DNA of 6,105 bases from an uncultured Clostridia bacterium (lineage in GTDB: Bacteria; Bacillota; Clostridia; Oscillospirales; Ruminococcaceae): positions 1 to 6,105 of the forward strand of contig CALBJC010000162.1 of NCBI GenBank assembly GCA_937892655.1, given 5' to 3'. Under the pieces are notes generated by a model. That model saw only the letters and a program-made list of their open reading frames with translations. It was not told where the DNA came from and made no database searches. The position numbers and the translations under genes are program-made. Position 1 is the stretch's first letter. Each line of letters starts with the position of its first letter. Below, piece after piece: positions 1-5,199 of the stretch.

Positions 1-68
1 TCTGAAGAAAATGGTGCAATATCTTCGTAGTGTTCACCTGTACAAACAAAGGCCACTGGAATTCCAAG
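1..68 (-). other. FtsY-like C-terminal fragment joined in frame to rbgA (suspected junction)
   Basis: The last ~22 visible residues (LGIPVAFVCTGEHYEDIAPF and following) do not match RbgA. They resemble the C-terminal part of the NG domain of the SRP receptor FtsY, where a segment of the form EL-x-IPVKxxGxGExxxDLxxFD occurs. The switch falls at the residues GKEL: RbgA proteins commonly have GKELELLDTPG there, and FtsY proteins commonly have an EL just before IPV. A short shared stretch of about 10 bases (roughly 64-75) could therefore have mediated a join. Because it sits at the very edge of the window, an assembly or chimeric-read artefact is at least as likely as a real rearrangement. The FtsY assignment is from remembered family patterns and rests on a short stretch. 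Confidence 0.6.
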
Positions 69-584
69 TTCTTTCCCAAGAGAAACCCATTGTTTTCCTC
101 TTGTAACACCAGGTCTGTCTTCAACCTTCGCCCTGTTCGAGCCGGCAAGTCGATTTATTAGTGATGACTTACCTACGTTTGGAATACCAACAATCATAAT
201 TCTCATCGGTCTTCCAACCATGCCTTTGCGTTTCCAGCTTTCAATCTGAACAGCTAATACCTCACGCAAGGCAGAAGAAAACTTATTGATACCTTTACCA
301 CTTCTGCAATCAGTTGCAATTGCAGTAATGCCTTTTCTCTTATAATAATCAATCCACATAGATGTGATTGTTTCGTCAGCAGTATCGCATTTATTCAAAA
401 CTACAAGACGTGGCTTTGAGCCAACAAGTGTCTGCATCTCAGGATTTCTGCTTGAAATAGCAACTCTTGCATCAGTTATTTCAACTACAGCGTCAACAAG
501 TTTCAAATTTGACTGCATCAACCTTCTGGTTTTGGCCATATGGCCGGGAAACCATTGAATATTTGAAATTTCAGCTTCTCTCAT
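1..584 (-). CDS. rbgA: Ribosome biogenesis GTPase RbgA/YlqF, N-terminal part, running off the window and apparently chimeric at its end
   Basis: RbgA is a circularly permuted GTPase that acts in late 50S subunit assembly. The ATG at 584 follows a GGAGGAT ribosome binding site, and the frame is open for 194 codons to the window edge. The N-terminal WFPGHMAKTRR (residues 11-21) is the RbgA signature. The permuted motif order is visible: G4 NKCD (64-67), a G5-like region near 91-98, G1 GIPNVGKSS (133-141) and G2 DRPGVT (156-161). The G3 motif DTPG should follow within about 15 residues, at the GKELELLDTPG position of the family, but it is missing: after GKEL (170-173) the reading changes to GIPVAFVCTGEHYEDIAPF, which is not RbgA-like. 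The family is about 280 aa long, so the GTPase would be broken if this sequence is genuine. lepB lies 14 nt upstream and both probably share one transcript. Identity of the first ~170 residues is very secure. Confidence 0.93.
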   Translation of the reverse strand, partial: MREAEISNIQWFPGHMAKTRRLMQSNLKLVDAVVEITDARVAISSRNPEMQTLVGSKPRLVVLNKCDTADETITSMWIDYYKRKGITAIATDCRSGKGINKFSSALREVLAVQIESWKRKGMVGRPMRIMIVGIPNVGKSSLINRLAGSNRAKVEDRPGVTRGKQWVSLGKELGIPVAFVCTGEHYEDIAPFSS

Positions 585-598
585 TTATCCTCCGAATC

Positions 599-1165
599 TT
601 AGAATATCTCAATACTTGATAATGGGAAAACTCTAAGTATAACTTTACCAATTACATCGTCAACATGAACCTGACCAACAAACGGACTTCTGCTGTCAGT
701 TGACGCATTTCTGTTATCTCCAAGCAAAAATACATGATCATCTTCTACAACAAGCGGATATTCATAAGCACCCGCATTTGTTTTAGTTAGAGCATTTATA
801 TATGGTTCAGTTAGGATCTCACCATCAACGGTCACTGTGCCTGTTTCAAAATCAATATCAAGCGTCTGTCCCTCAGTGGCAATTACGCGCTTGATTATCG
901 TTTCATTTAAACCGTAGCTGTTAGCAATAACAACATCACCATTCTTAGGCTCATAAAACAGATGCGAAACAATTAGTCTATCATTATGAATAAAAGTTGG
1001 ATTCATTGAATCACCAAAAACAGTAATCAATCTAAAGAAAAAAGAAAATACTAAAAGAAAAATAAAGAAACAAAGTACTAAAAATTCAAAGAATTCAAGT
1101 ATTTCGTCAAATGCGCTAGGCTTTTTATCTTCTGTAACATTATGAGTGATAATTTTTTCTTCCAT
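599..1165 (-). CDS. lepB: Signal peptidase I
   Basis: This membrane-anchored serine/lysine protease (family S26) removes signal peptides from secreted proteins on the outer face of the cytoplasmic membrane. The 188-aa product has a short acidic cytoplasmic N-terminus, one transmembrane segment at about 26-46, and then the catalytic domain. Box B is GDSMNPT (51-57) with nucleophile S53. The general base is K92 in IKRVIA. Box E is GDNRNASTDSR (149-159). The length and single membrane anchor are typical of Gram-positive (SipS-like) enzymes. The ATG at 1165 follows GAAAGGA. A good extended -10 promoter lies at 1210-1238, so the gene starts a transcript that continues into rbgA 14 nt downstream. 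The order rplS-lepB-rbgA is familiar in Clostridia. Nothing looks broken. Confidence 0.96.
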   Translation of the reverse strand: MEEKIITHNVTEDKKPSAFDEILEFFEFLVLCFFIFLLVFSFFFRLITVFGDSMNPTFIHNDRLIVSHLFYEPKNGDVVIANSYGLNETIIKRVIATEGQTLDIDFETGTVTVDGEILTEPYINALTKTNAGAYEYPLVVEDDHVFLLGDNRNASTDSRSPFVGQVHVDDVIGKVILRVFPLSSIEIF

Positions 1166-1209
1166 AGCAATTCCTTTCTATACTCAAAATGAAATAATCA
1201 TACAAATTA

Positions 1210-1238
1210 ATTATATCAAAAAAAGTGCGCAAATGCAA
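1210..1238 (-). promoter_or_regulatory. Sigma-A-type extended -10 promoter for lepB-rbgA
   Basis: On the minus strand, TTGCAT (1238-1233) is followed by a 17-bp spacer and a perfect TATAAT (1215-1210). The -10 is preceded by TGA, giving the extended TGn motif. The spacer holds a run of seven T. Transcription would start near 1203, about 37 nt before the lepB ATG. The -35 region and flanks (TATTGCATTTG) are identical to those of the rplS promoter at 1826-1854. Confidence 0.8.
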
Positions 1239-1281
1239 TAATAAATAGTGAAAATAATAACCAAAATTTCACCACAAATGA

Positions 1282-1311
1282 AAAAAAGAGACAGCAAACT
1301 GTCTCTTTTTT
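1282..1311 (-). terminator. Intrinsic terminator of rplS
   Basis: A 13-bp perfect stem, AAAAAAGAGACAG paired with CTGTCTCTTTTTT around a 4-nt loop, lies 13 nt after the rplS stop codon. Read on the minus strand, the 3' arm ends in a run of T. The A-run/T-run symmetry means it could also work on the plus strand, but no plus-strand gene leads into it. It separates rplS from the lepB promoter. Confidence 0.9.
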
Positions 1312-1324
1312 CATTAAGATTAAA

Positions 1325-1666
1325 TTAAATGGATTCCTTAACCTTAGCAGCCTTACCAACTCTGTCTCTGAGGTAGTAGAGCTTAGCACGGCGAACCTTA
1401 CCACTTCTAACGAGTTCAACCTTTTCTACTGATGGTGAGTGAAGTGGGAATACTCTTTCTACGCCACAACCGTGAGCAACACGTCTAACTGTAAATGTTT
1501 CATTTACACCACCGTGCTTCTTAGCGATGATTGTGCCTTCGAAAATCTGAATTCTTGACTTTTCGCCTTCCTGAATTCTTACGTGAACCTTAACAGTATC
1601 ACCGATGTTGATTACAGGTGCGTTTTCCTTCAAACTTGAGTTTGAAATGAGCTTTAATGCGTCCAT
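1325..1666 (-). CDS. rplS: 50S ribosomal protein L19 (bL19)
   Basis: L19 sits at the 30S-50S interface and contributes to an intersubunit bridge. The 113-aa product has the usual family length and motifs: GDTVKVHVRIQEG (22-34), RIQIFEGTIIAKKHGG (38-53), FTVRRVAHGCGVERVFPLHSP (58-78) and RAKLYYLRDRVGKAAKVKE (93-111). The ATG at 1666 follows AGGAGG at close to ideal spacing. The gene looks monocistronic: it has its own promoter (1826-1854), a structured leader (1667-1818) and a strong terminator (1282-1311). In Bacillus rplS follows trmD in the rpsP-rimM-trmD cluster; here it is preceded by the radical SAM/DUF2344 pair, so the cluster has been split in this organism. Confidence 0.98.
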   Translation of the reverse strand: MDALKLISNSSLKENAPVINIGDTVKVHVRIQEGEKSRIQIFEGTIIAKKHGGVNETFTVRRVAHGCGVERVFPLHSPSVEKVELVRSGKVRRAKLYYLRDRVGKAAKVKESI

Positions 1667-1818
1667 TGTTTTTCCTCCTAAATTTTCAGATATTCATACG
1701 CTGTCAAGCAACTAATCTATATTAGTCTGAGCCAGAGGACTATCCGCTTTAATGTCTTGTTTTTACAAGCATTAACACCCAAATTACCGAATAACCGGTA
1801 AAGCGGTAATAATTCATG
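1667..1818 (-). promoter_or_regulatory. Structured 5' leader of rplS, candidate L19 autoregulatory leader
   Basis: The predicted mRNA has about 150 untranslated nt before rplS, far more than the other leaders here. Visible pairings are: P1, CCGCTTTA (1806-1799) with TAAAGCGG (1751-1744), 5-8 bp depending on how it shares bases with its neighbours; P2 inside it, TACCG/CGGTA (1800-1785); P3 inside it, TTAATG-CTTGT with ACAAG-CATTAA around an AAAA loop and one bulged A (1775-1749); and a separate hairpin ACTAAT/ATTAGT with an ATAG loop (1726-1711). Together they form a three-way junction followed by a hairpin. An exclusive alternative, ATTACCG (1810-1804) with CGGTAAT (1789-1783), would break P1 and P2. 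An L19 leader family is known in low-GC Firmicutes. Membership of that family is inferred from gene and structure, not from a model search. Confidence 0.6.
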
Positions 1819-1825
1819 CCTAATT

Positions 1826-1854
1826 ATTATACCATAGCAATTTGACAAATGCAA
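1826..1854 (-). promoter_or_regulatory. Sigma-A-type extended -10 promoter for rplS
   Basis: TTGCAT (1854-1849), a 17-bp spacer and a perfect TATAAT (1831-1826) lie on the minus strand, with TGG directly before the -10 (extended TGn). The start would be near 1818. The promoter begins only 6 nt after the stop codon of the DUF2344 gene and no terminator intervenes, so read-through from that operon into rplS is also possible. Confidence 0.85.
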
Positions 1855-1860
1855 TAGTTT

Positions 1861-2529
1861 TTATGAAAAATCTTCGTCATTATCACAAAGTATTTTTGTG
1901 CGTTTTATACTAACTATTTCACAATCCGCATTTGTCTGAGAAATAAAGCCTTCTATAAGATGTGTAGGATTTACATTCTTCTCAGTACCAGCAGGTAGCT
2001 GAATAACAAGCTTTATACCACTATTATCATTTTCAATATCGACTACATTAAAAGTATTCGCAATATTAGTTGTCACTATTTCCTTCTTCTTGTTCTTTCT
2101 TGTTATAACAACATTATCAGAATTAAGATATTCTTCAAGCATTAAAGCCACGTTTTCAGGTTTTGATGAGGACAAGTTAATTTCATATTGTGCAAATCTG
2201 ATTTCTTTATTAGTGTGAACAGGATATTTTACAGATATAACCTCAAAGCATTCAGGAAAAGCTTGTCTCACCTGCTTTTCGACCTGTTCAAGCGGAATAT
2301 CGTAATCAATTGCAAAATCCATAAACTCACAATTACTCTCATATCCAAGAGATAATGTCAATGGAAAAGTAATATAAACGTGAGGGTTAAAACCCATTGT
2401 ATGCCATACAGGTAGCTTTGTTCGCTTTAGAACTCTCTGCATAGCTCTTTGCAGGTCAAGATGAGAAATGTACTTGGCTCTGCCCGTCTTACAGAATTTT
2501 ACACGGATGTCAATACTGTTATTTACCAC
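1861..2529 (-). CDS. TIGR03936/DUF2344 radical SAM-associated protein
   Basis: This protein family of unknown function almost always accompanies, or is fused to, TIGR03960 radical SAM proteins. The family signature is at the start: RVKFCKTGRAKYISHLDLQ (9-27), then GFNPHVYITFPLTLSLGYES (46-65), which corresponds to the usual GFNPHPxIxFxxPLxLGxES. The frame stays open further upstream, to 2658, but that extension overlaps the radical SAM coding sequence deeply and adds no family sequence. I chose the GTG at 2529, giving 222 aa, because GGAGG (2542-2538) sits 8 nt before it and the conserved domain begins a few residues later. The start overlaps the upstream stop by 11 nt, so translation is probably coupled. 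No catalytic motif is recognisable. Suggested roles in RNA or ribosome maturation are inference from neighbourhood. Confidence 0.9.
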   Translation of the reverse strand: MVNNSIDIRVKFCKTGRAKYISHLDLQRAMQRVLKRTKLPVWHTMGFNPHVYITFPLTLSLGYESNCEFMDFAIDYDIPLEQVEKQVRQAFPECFEVISVKYPVHTNKEIRFAQYEINLSSSKPENVALMLEEYLNSDNVVITRKNKKKEIVTTNIANTFNVVDIENDNSGIKLVIQLPAGTEKNVNPTHLIEGFISQTNADCEIVSIKRTKILCDNDEDFS

Positions 2530-4360
2530 AATAAACACCTCCGCAATCCTTCTTAACACCACAACCTGCGCAACCTTCCTTGCAATTTGCAGTTGTTTGT
2601 GCATTATGAGCCTTTTTATTTTCTCTGATAAGAAACTCCTTTGATACCATATAATCAAGATGACTCCAAGGTGCTACTTCATCATACTCTCTTTTTCTGT
2701 TTGCATAGAATTCTGGCTTTATGTTGCACTTTTCAAAAGCGTTTTGCCATTTTTCAAAATCAAAATGTTCATCCCAGCTATCAAGATTACAGCCATTCTT
2801 CCATGCTGCATAAATTACATCACAGAGCTTTCTGTCACCACGCGCAAGTGTCGCTTCCAACAAACTTACAGGTAGCTTATGCCACGCAAGCTGAACCTTT
2901 CGGGTTTTAACTGATTCAATAAGCTTTTTCTGCTTTCTGTCAATTTCTTCAGCTGTAGCCTGAGGTTCAAACTCAAATGGAGTAAACGGCTTAGGTACAA
3001 ATGTTGCGGCAGAAATTGAAATCTTAATTGTATTTGCTCTTTTTGATCTGTCCATCTCATAGAACATATCAATAATCTTCTGAGCAAGATTAGCGATTCC
3101 CTCAATATCCTCATCCGTTTCATCCGGAAGACCAAGCATAAAATACAGCTTAACAAGGGAGTATCCACCCTCAAATGCTATTTTACAAGTATTGAGAATT
3201 TCTTCTTCAGTGACATTCTTGTTTATGACATCTCTCAAACGCTGAGTACCAGCTTCAGGCGCAAATGTCAAACCGCTTTTTCTGACAGCCTTTATTTTGT
3301 TGAGAACTTCTTCGCTGAAGTTGTCAATTCTCAAGGAAGGGAGCGAAAGATTGATTTGATTGTCATTTGTATATTCTGTTAAATCACATAGTAAGCCTTC
3401 AAGCTGAGTGTGATCGCTTGTCGATAATGAAGAAAGTGATACTTCTTCATACCCTGTATTTTCACACAAACACTTAGTCTGGTTTATAATCGTATCTTTT
3501 TCTTTCTCTCGAAAAGGTCTGTAAATATATCCAGCCTGACAGAATCTACATCCTCTTATACAGCCTCTGAGAACCTCAACTATAGCTCTGTCATGAACGA
3601 TCTCACTAAACGGCATTACAAAATTATCAGGATAGTAAACCTTATCAAAATCAGCGATAATTCGCTTTGTTACCTTCTGTGGTGCAACACCGTTTGACGT
3701 TATAGATTTTACCGTACCATTATCATTATACTCAACATCATACATTGCAGGGCAATACACACCCTGTATCTTTACTGCCTCATCTAAAAATGCCTTCCTC
3801 GAAAAGCCTTTTTTCTTATGCTCCTCCATAAGATGCATAAGTTCGATATTCAGCTCCTCACCTTCGCCAATCATAAATAAATCAATAAAATCAGCTAAAG
3901 GCTCAGGATTACAAACACAAGGGCCACCAGCTATTACAATAGGGTGAGAATCATCTCTATCCTTTGAATATACAGGTATCTGTGCTAAATCAAGCATATT
4001 CAGAACTGTTGTATAGCAAAGCTCATACTGAAGTGTAAAACCTACAAAATCAAATTCCTTTATAGGATCAAGACTTTCCAAACCATAAAGAGGAATATCA
4101 TTTTCCCTCATAATCTTTTCAAAATCGAGCTCTGGTGCAAAAACTCTTTCGCACCAGAAATTCTCTACAGAATTTTTCAAGCCATAAAGAATCTTCATAC
4201 CAAGATGCGACATTCCAACATCATAAGTATCAGGAAAACAAAAGGCAAATCTGACATCTACCTTTTCTTTATCTTTTATAACACAGCCATATTCCCCACC
4301 GATATATCTTGCGGGTTTCTGAACTGACAGAAGATGCTTTTCAATCTTTTCTCTTAACAT
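2519..4360 (-). CDS. TIGR03960-family B12-binding-like/radical SAM protein
   Basis: This is a predicted iron-sulfur radical SAM enzyme of unknown substrate. The N-terminal QKPARYIGGEYG (15-26) and DVGMSHLGMKILYGL (47-61) are typical of the family and begin a cobalamin-binding-like region; no DxHxxG cobalamin motif is seen. The radical SAM core starts at RGCIRGCRFCQAGYIYRP, whose CX3CX2C cysteines C267, C271 and C274 should bind the 4Fe-4S cluster. The C-terminus is cysteine-rich (C593, C597, C600, C606, C611), suggesting a further metal site. The frame extends to a TTG at 4372, but I take the ATG at 4360 because GGAGGT lies 5 nt upstream, giving 613 aa. It forms an operon with the overlapping DUF2344 gene. 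A promoter at 4388-4416 separates it from the M50 protease gene. Family assignment is secure; biochemical role is not known. Confidence 0.94.
   Translation of the reverse strand: MLREKIEKHLLSVQKPARYIGGEYGCVIKDKEKVDVRFAFCFPDTYDVGMSHLGMKILYGLKNSVENFWCERVFAPELDFEKIMRENDIPLYGLESLDPIKEFDFVGFTLQYELCYTTVLNMLDLAQIPVYSKDRDDSHPIVIAGGPCVCNPEPLADFIDLFMIGEGEELNIELMHLMEEHKKKGFSRKAFLDEAVKIQGVYCPAMYDVEYNDNGTVKSITSNGVAPQKVTKRIIADFDKVYYPDNFVMPFSEIVHDRAIVEVLRGCIRGCRFCQAGYIYRPFREKEKDTIINQTKCLCENTGYEEVSLSSLSTSDHTQLEGLLCDLTEYTNDNQINLSLPSLRIDNFSEEVLNKIKAVRKSGLTFAPEAGTQRLRDVINKNVTEEEILNTCKIAFEGGYSLVKLYFMLGLPDETDEDIEGIANLAQKIIDMFYEMDRSKRANTIKISISAATFVPKPFTPFEFEPQATAEEIDRKQKKLIESVKTRKVQLAWHKLPVSLLEATLARGDRKLCDVIYAAWKNGCNLDSWDEHFDFEKWQNAFEKCNIKPEFYANRKREYDEVAPWSHLDYMVSKEFLIRENKKAHNAQTTANCKEGCAGCGVKKDCGGVYCGK
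2538..2542 (-). promoter_or_regulatory. Ribosome binding site deciding the GTG start of the DUF2344 gene
   Basis: GGAGG lies within the last codons of the radical SAM gene, 8 nt before GTG at 2529. It is the only good Shine-Dalgarno near the start of the conserved domain, and it argues against the longer upstream extension. Confidence 0.75.
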
Positions 4361-4364
4361 AATT

Positions 4365-4370
4365 ACCTCC
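4365..4370 (-). promoter_or_regulatory. Ribosome binding site deciding the ATG start of the radical SAM gene
   Basis: GGAGGT lies 5 nt before the ATG at 4360. The alternative TTG start at 4372 overlaps the front of this site and has no ribosome binding site of its own, so the ATG is preferred. Confidence 0.8.
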
Positions 4371-4382
4371 AAAAATGAGTTA

Positions 4383-4410
4383 TTATTATTTTATCATATC
4401 AAAATAATAA
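4383..4410. repeat. Perfect 10-bp AT-only inverted repeat overlapping a promoter
   Basis: TTATTATTTT (4383-4392) and AAAATAATAA (4401-4410) are perfect reverse complements around an 8-nt centre. The repeat covers the -10 and most of the spacer of the radical SAM promoter, as an operator might. It also follows the M50 stop codon by 6 nt and could form a weak hairpin, but it has no GC pairs and is a poor intrinsic terminator. In DNA this AT-rich the repeat could be chance. Confidence 0.45.
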
Positions 4411-4416
4411 AATCAA
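4388..4416 (-). promoter_or_regulatory. Extended -10 promoter for the radical SAM/DUF2344 operon
   Basis: TTGATT (4416-4411), a 17-bp spacer and TAAAAT (4393-4388), preceded by TGA (extended -10), lie on the minus strand immediately after the M50 stop codon. Transcription would start near 4381, giving a leader of about 20 nt. The architecture matches the rplS and lepB promoters. Confidence 0.7.
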
Positions 4417-4992
4417 CTAAATGGATATAAATTCGCTGATTATTATATATACTGCTGTAATTATTATCGATAAATTGACTCTTCCGTAATAAAACAAAAT
4501 AAAACACATTATCAGTAAAGCAAATGAACAAATTAATCTTATTACGTCAACAACCCACCACAAAACTTTATTTTTCATATTTTCTTTTATTGCATTCAAA
4601 ACCTGTCCACCATCAAAATATTTAAACGGCAGCAGATTGTAAATTCCAACTAATAGATTTGTCAGACATACTATTTTCGCATTAAGAATATGTGCTACTA
4701 ATGCAATCGAAAAATTAACCAAAACTCCAGACAAAAGCTCAATCAGCCGATTTCTCAAAGGTTGCAGTTTATTATCGTATTTAATCTTTATACCGCCACA
4801 ATAAAAAATAACAGCCGAAGATTTGATGCCAAAGCAGCTCATAGAAATTAAATGACCAATCTCATGTACTATACAAGCAAGGAGCGTAAATACTGTTATG
4901 TACCATTGTTCATAACAAAACACAAAAGACAACAGCGCAAAAAAAGAGAATGAAAATCCAATTTTATAATTTTTAATATCAAATAGAAGCAT
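4417..4992 (-). CDS. Compact M50 site-2 protease, SpoIVFB-like
   Basis: This is a predicted intramembrane zinc metalloprotease. The zinc motif HEIGH is at 43-47 (H43, E44, H47) inside a membrane segment, SGVLVNF (88-94) fits the usual GxxxNF element, and the third ligand region NLLPFKYFDGG (119-129) supplies D127. Hydrophobic stretches at about 12-42, 86-102, 107-122 and 146-190 suggest a polytopic membrane protein. At 191 aa it is much shorter than SpoIVFB of Bacillus (about 290 aa) and has no C-terminal CBS domain. In several Clostridia spoIVFB lies directly before the TIGR03960 radical SAM gene, as here, and spoVM is just upstream, which favours a sporulation role such as pro-sigma-K processing. 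The ATG at 4992 follows GAGGTGAT. A general site-2 protease with another substrate remains possible. No spoIVFA-like partner is in the window. Confidence 0.88.
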   Translation of the reverse strand: MLLFDIKNYKIGFSFSFFALLSFVFCYEQWYITVFTLLACIVHEIGHLISMSCFGIKSSAVIFYCGGIKIKYDNKLQPLRNRLIELLSGVLVNFSIALVAHILNAKIVCLTNLLVGIYNLLPFKYFDGGQVLNAIKENMKNKVLWWVVDVIRLICSFALLIMCFILFYYGRVNLSIIITAVYIIISEFISI

Positions 4993-5018
4993 AAGATATC
5001 ACCTCATTAATAGTAATT

Positions 5019-5048
5019 CTTATGCCGATACTTACTATAATAATGCAA
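5019..5048 (-). promoter_or_regulatory. Weak candidate promoter for the M50 protease gene
   Basis: The M50 gene follows a strong terminator, so it needs its own promoter in the ~50 nt between. The best sigma-A-like match is TTGCAT (5048-5043), an 18-bp spacer and CATAAG (5024-5019), which is poor. The element GCATAAGAAT has some resemblance to the -10 of sporulation sigma factors (CATAnnnT type), but the -35 cannot be fixed. The location is reasonable and the sigma class is undecided. Confidence 0.3.
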
Positions 5049-5077
5049 AAAGCCGACATCAGATGTCGGCTTTTTGC
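5045..5077 (-). terminator. Intrinsic terminator after spoVM
   Basis: GCAAAAAGCCGACAT (5045-5059) and ATGTCGGCTTTTTGC (5063-5077) form a perfect 15-bp inverted repeat with a 3-nt loop and a five-T run in the 3' arm. The stem begins at the last base of the spoVM stop codon, so it closes the rsgA-thiN-spoVM transcript. It is symmetrical and could also stop plus-strand transcription. Confidence 0.88.
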
Positions 5078-5157
5078 TACTTATCTTTTTTTATTTTAAA
5101 CATCATACATAAAAGACTTGATAAAAACTTAGGAGTTTTAACAACAACAACTTTCAT
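5077..5157 (-). CDS. spoVM: Stage V sporulation protein M, 26-aa membrane-curvature-sensing peptide
   Basis: SpoVM is an amphipathic peptide that, in Bacillus, binds the convex forespore membrane and anchors SpoIVA for spore coat assembly. The 26-codon frame begins MKVVVVKTPKFL and ends MMFKIKKDK. It has the same length as B. subtilis SpoVM and aligns without gaps: M1, K2, K7, the functionally important P9, K10, F11, L12 and M19 coincide, followed by a basic tail. The middle SSLLCMM replaces GGIVRAM, so R17 is C17 here. The ATG at 5157 follows AAAGGTGG at 7 nt. The gene lies 42 nt after thiN and directly before a strong terminator, the position spoVM has in B. subtilis. Genes this short are often left out of automatic annotation. 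Length, P9 and synteny together make the call strong. Confidence 0.9.
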   Translation of the reverse strand: MKVVVVKTPKFLSSLLCMMFKIKKDK

Positions 5158-5199
5158 AACTAAACCACCTTTAGATTTGATAATCTATAATATGGAAAA

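Noticed and set aside
364..558. Plus-strand open frames here and at 2641-2910, 5063-5254 and 5612-5830
   Set aside because: They are antisense to well-supported minus-strand genes, or span the spoVM gene and a terminator, and show no recognisable protein features.
1250..1275. Short GTGAAA/TTTCAC inverted repeat upstream of the lepB promoter
   Set aside because: Only 6 bp with a long AT-rich loop; not distinguishable from chance.
1216..1419. Minus-strand frame of 67 codons overlapping the end of rplS, and another of 102 codons at 2866-3174 inside the radical SAM gene
   Set aside because: Both are out-of-frame readings of real genes; the first also runs through the rplS terminator.
1749..1817. 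A 22-codon frame (ATG at 1817) in the rplS leader, beginning near the predicted transcript start
   Set aside because: It has no ribosome binding site, and its bases are better explained by the leader stems P1-P3; a leaderless peptide cannot be excluded but has no support.
2530..2658. N-terminal extension of the DUF2344 protein by 43 residues
   Set aside because: It lies wholly within the radical SAM coding sequence, has no family similarity, and the GTG at 2529 has a proper ribosome binding site.
5187..5194. CATATTAT between thiN and spoVM, resembling a sigma-E -10 (CATAnnnT)
   Set aside because: No matching -35 at a suitable distance was found, so a separate sporulation promoter for spoVM is plausible from Bacillus but not supported here.
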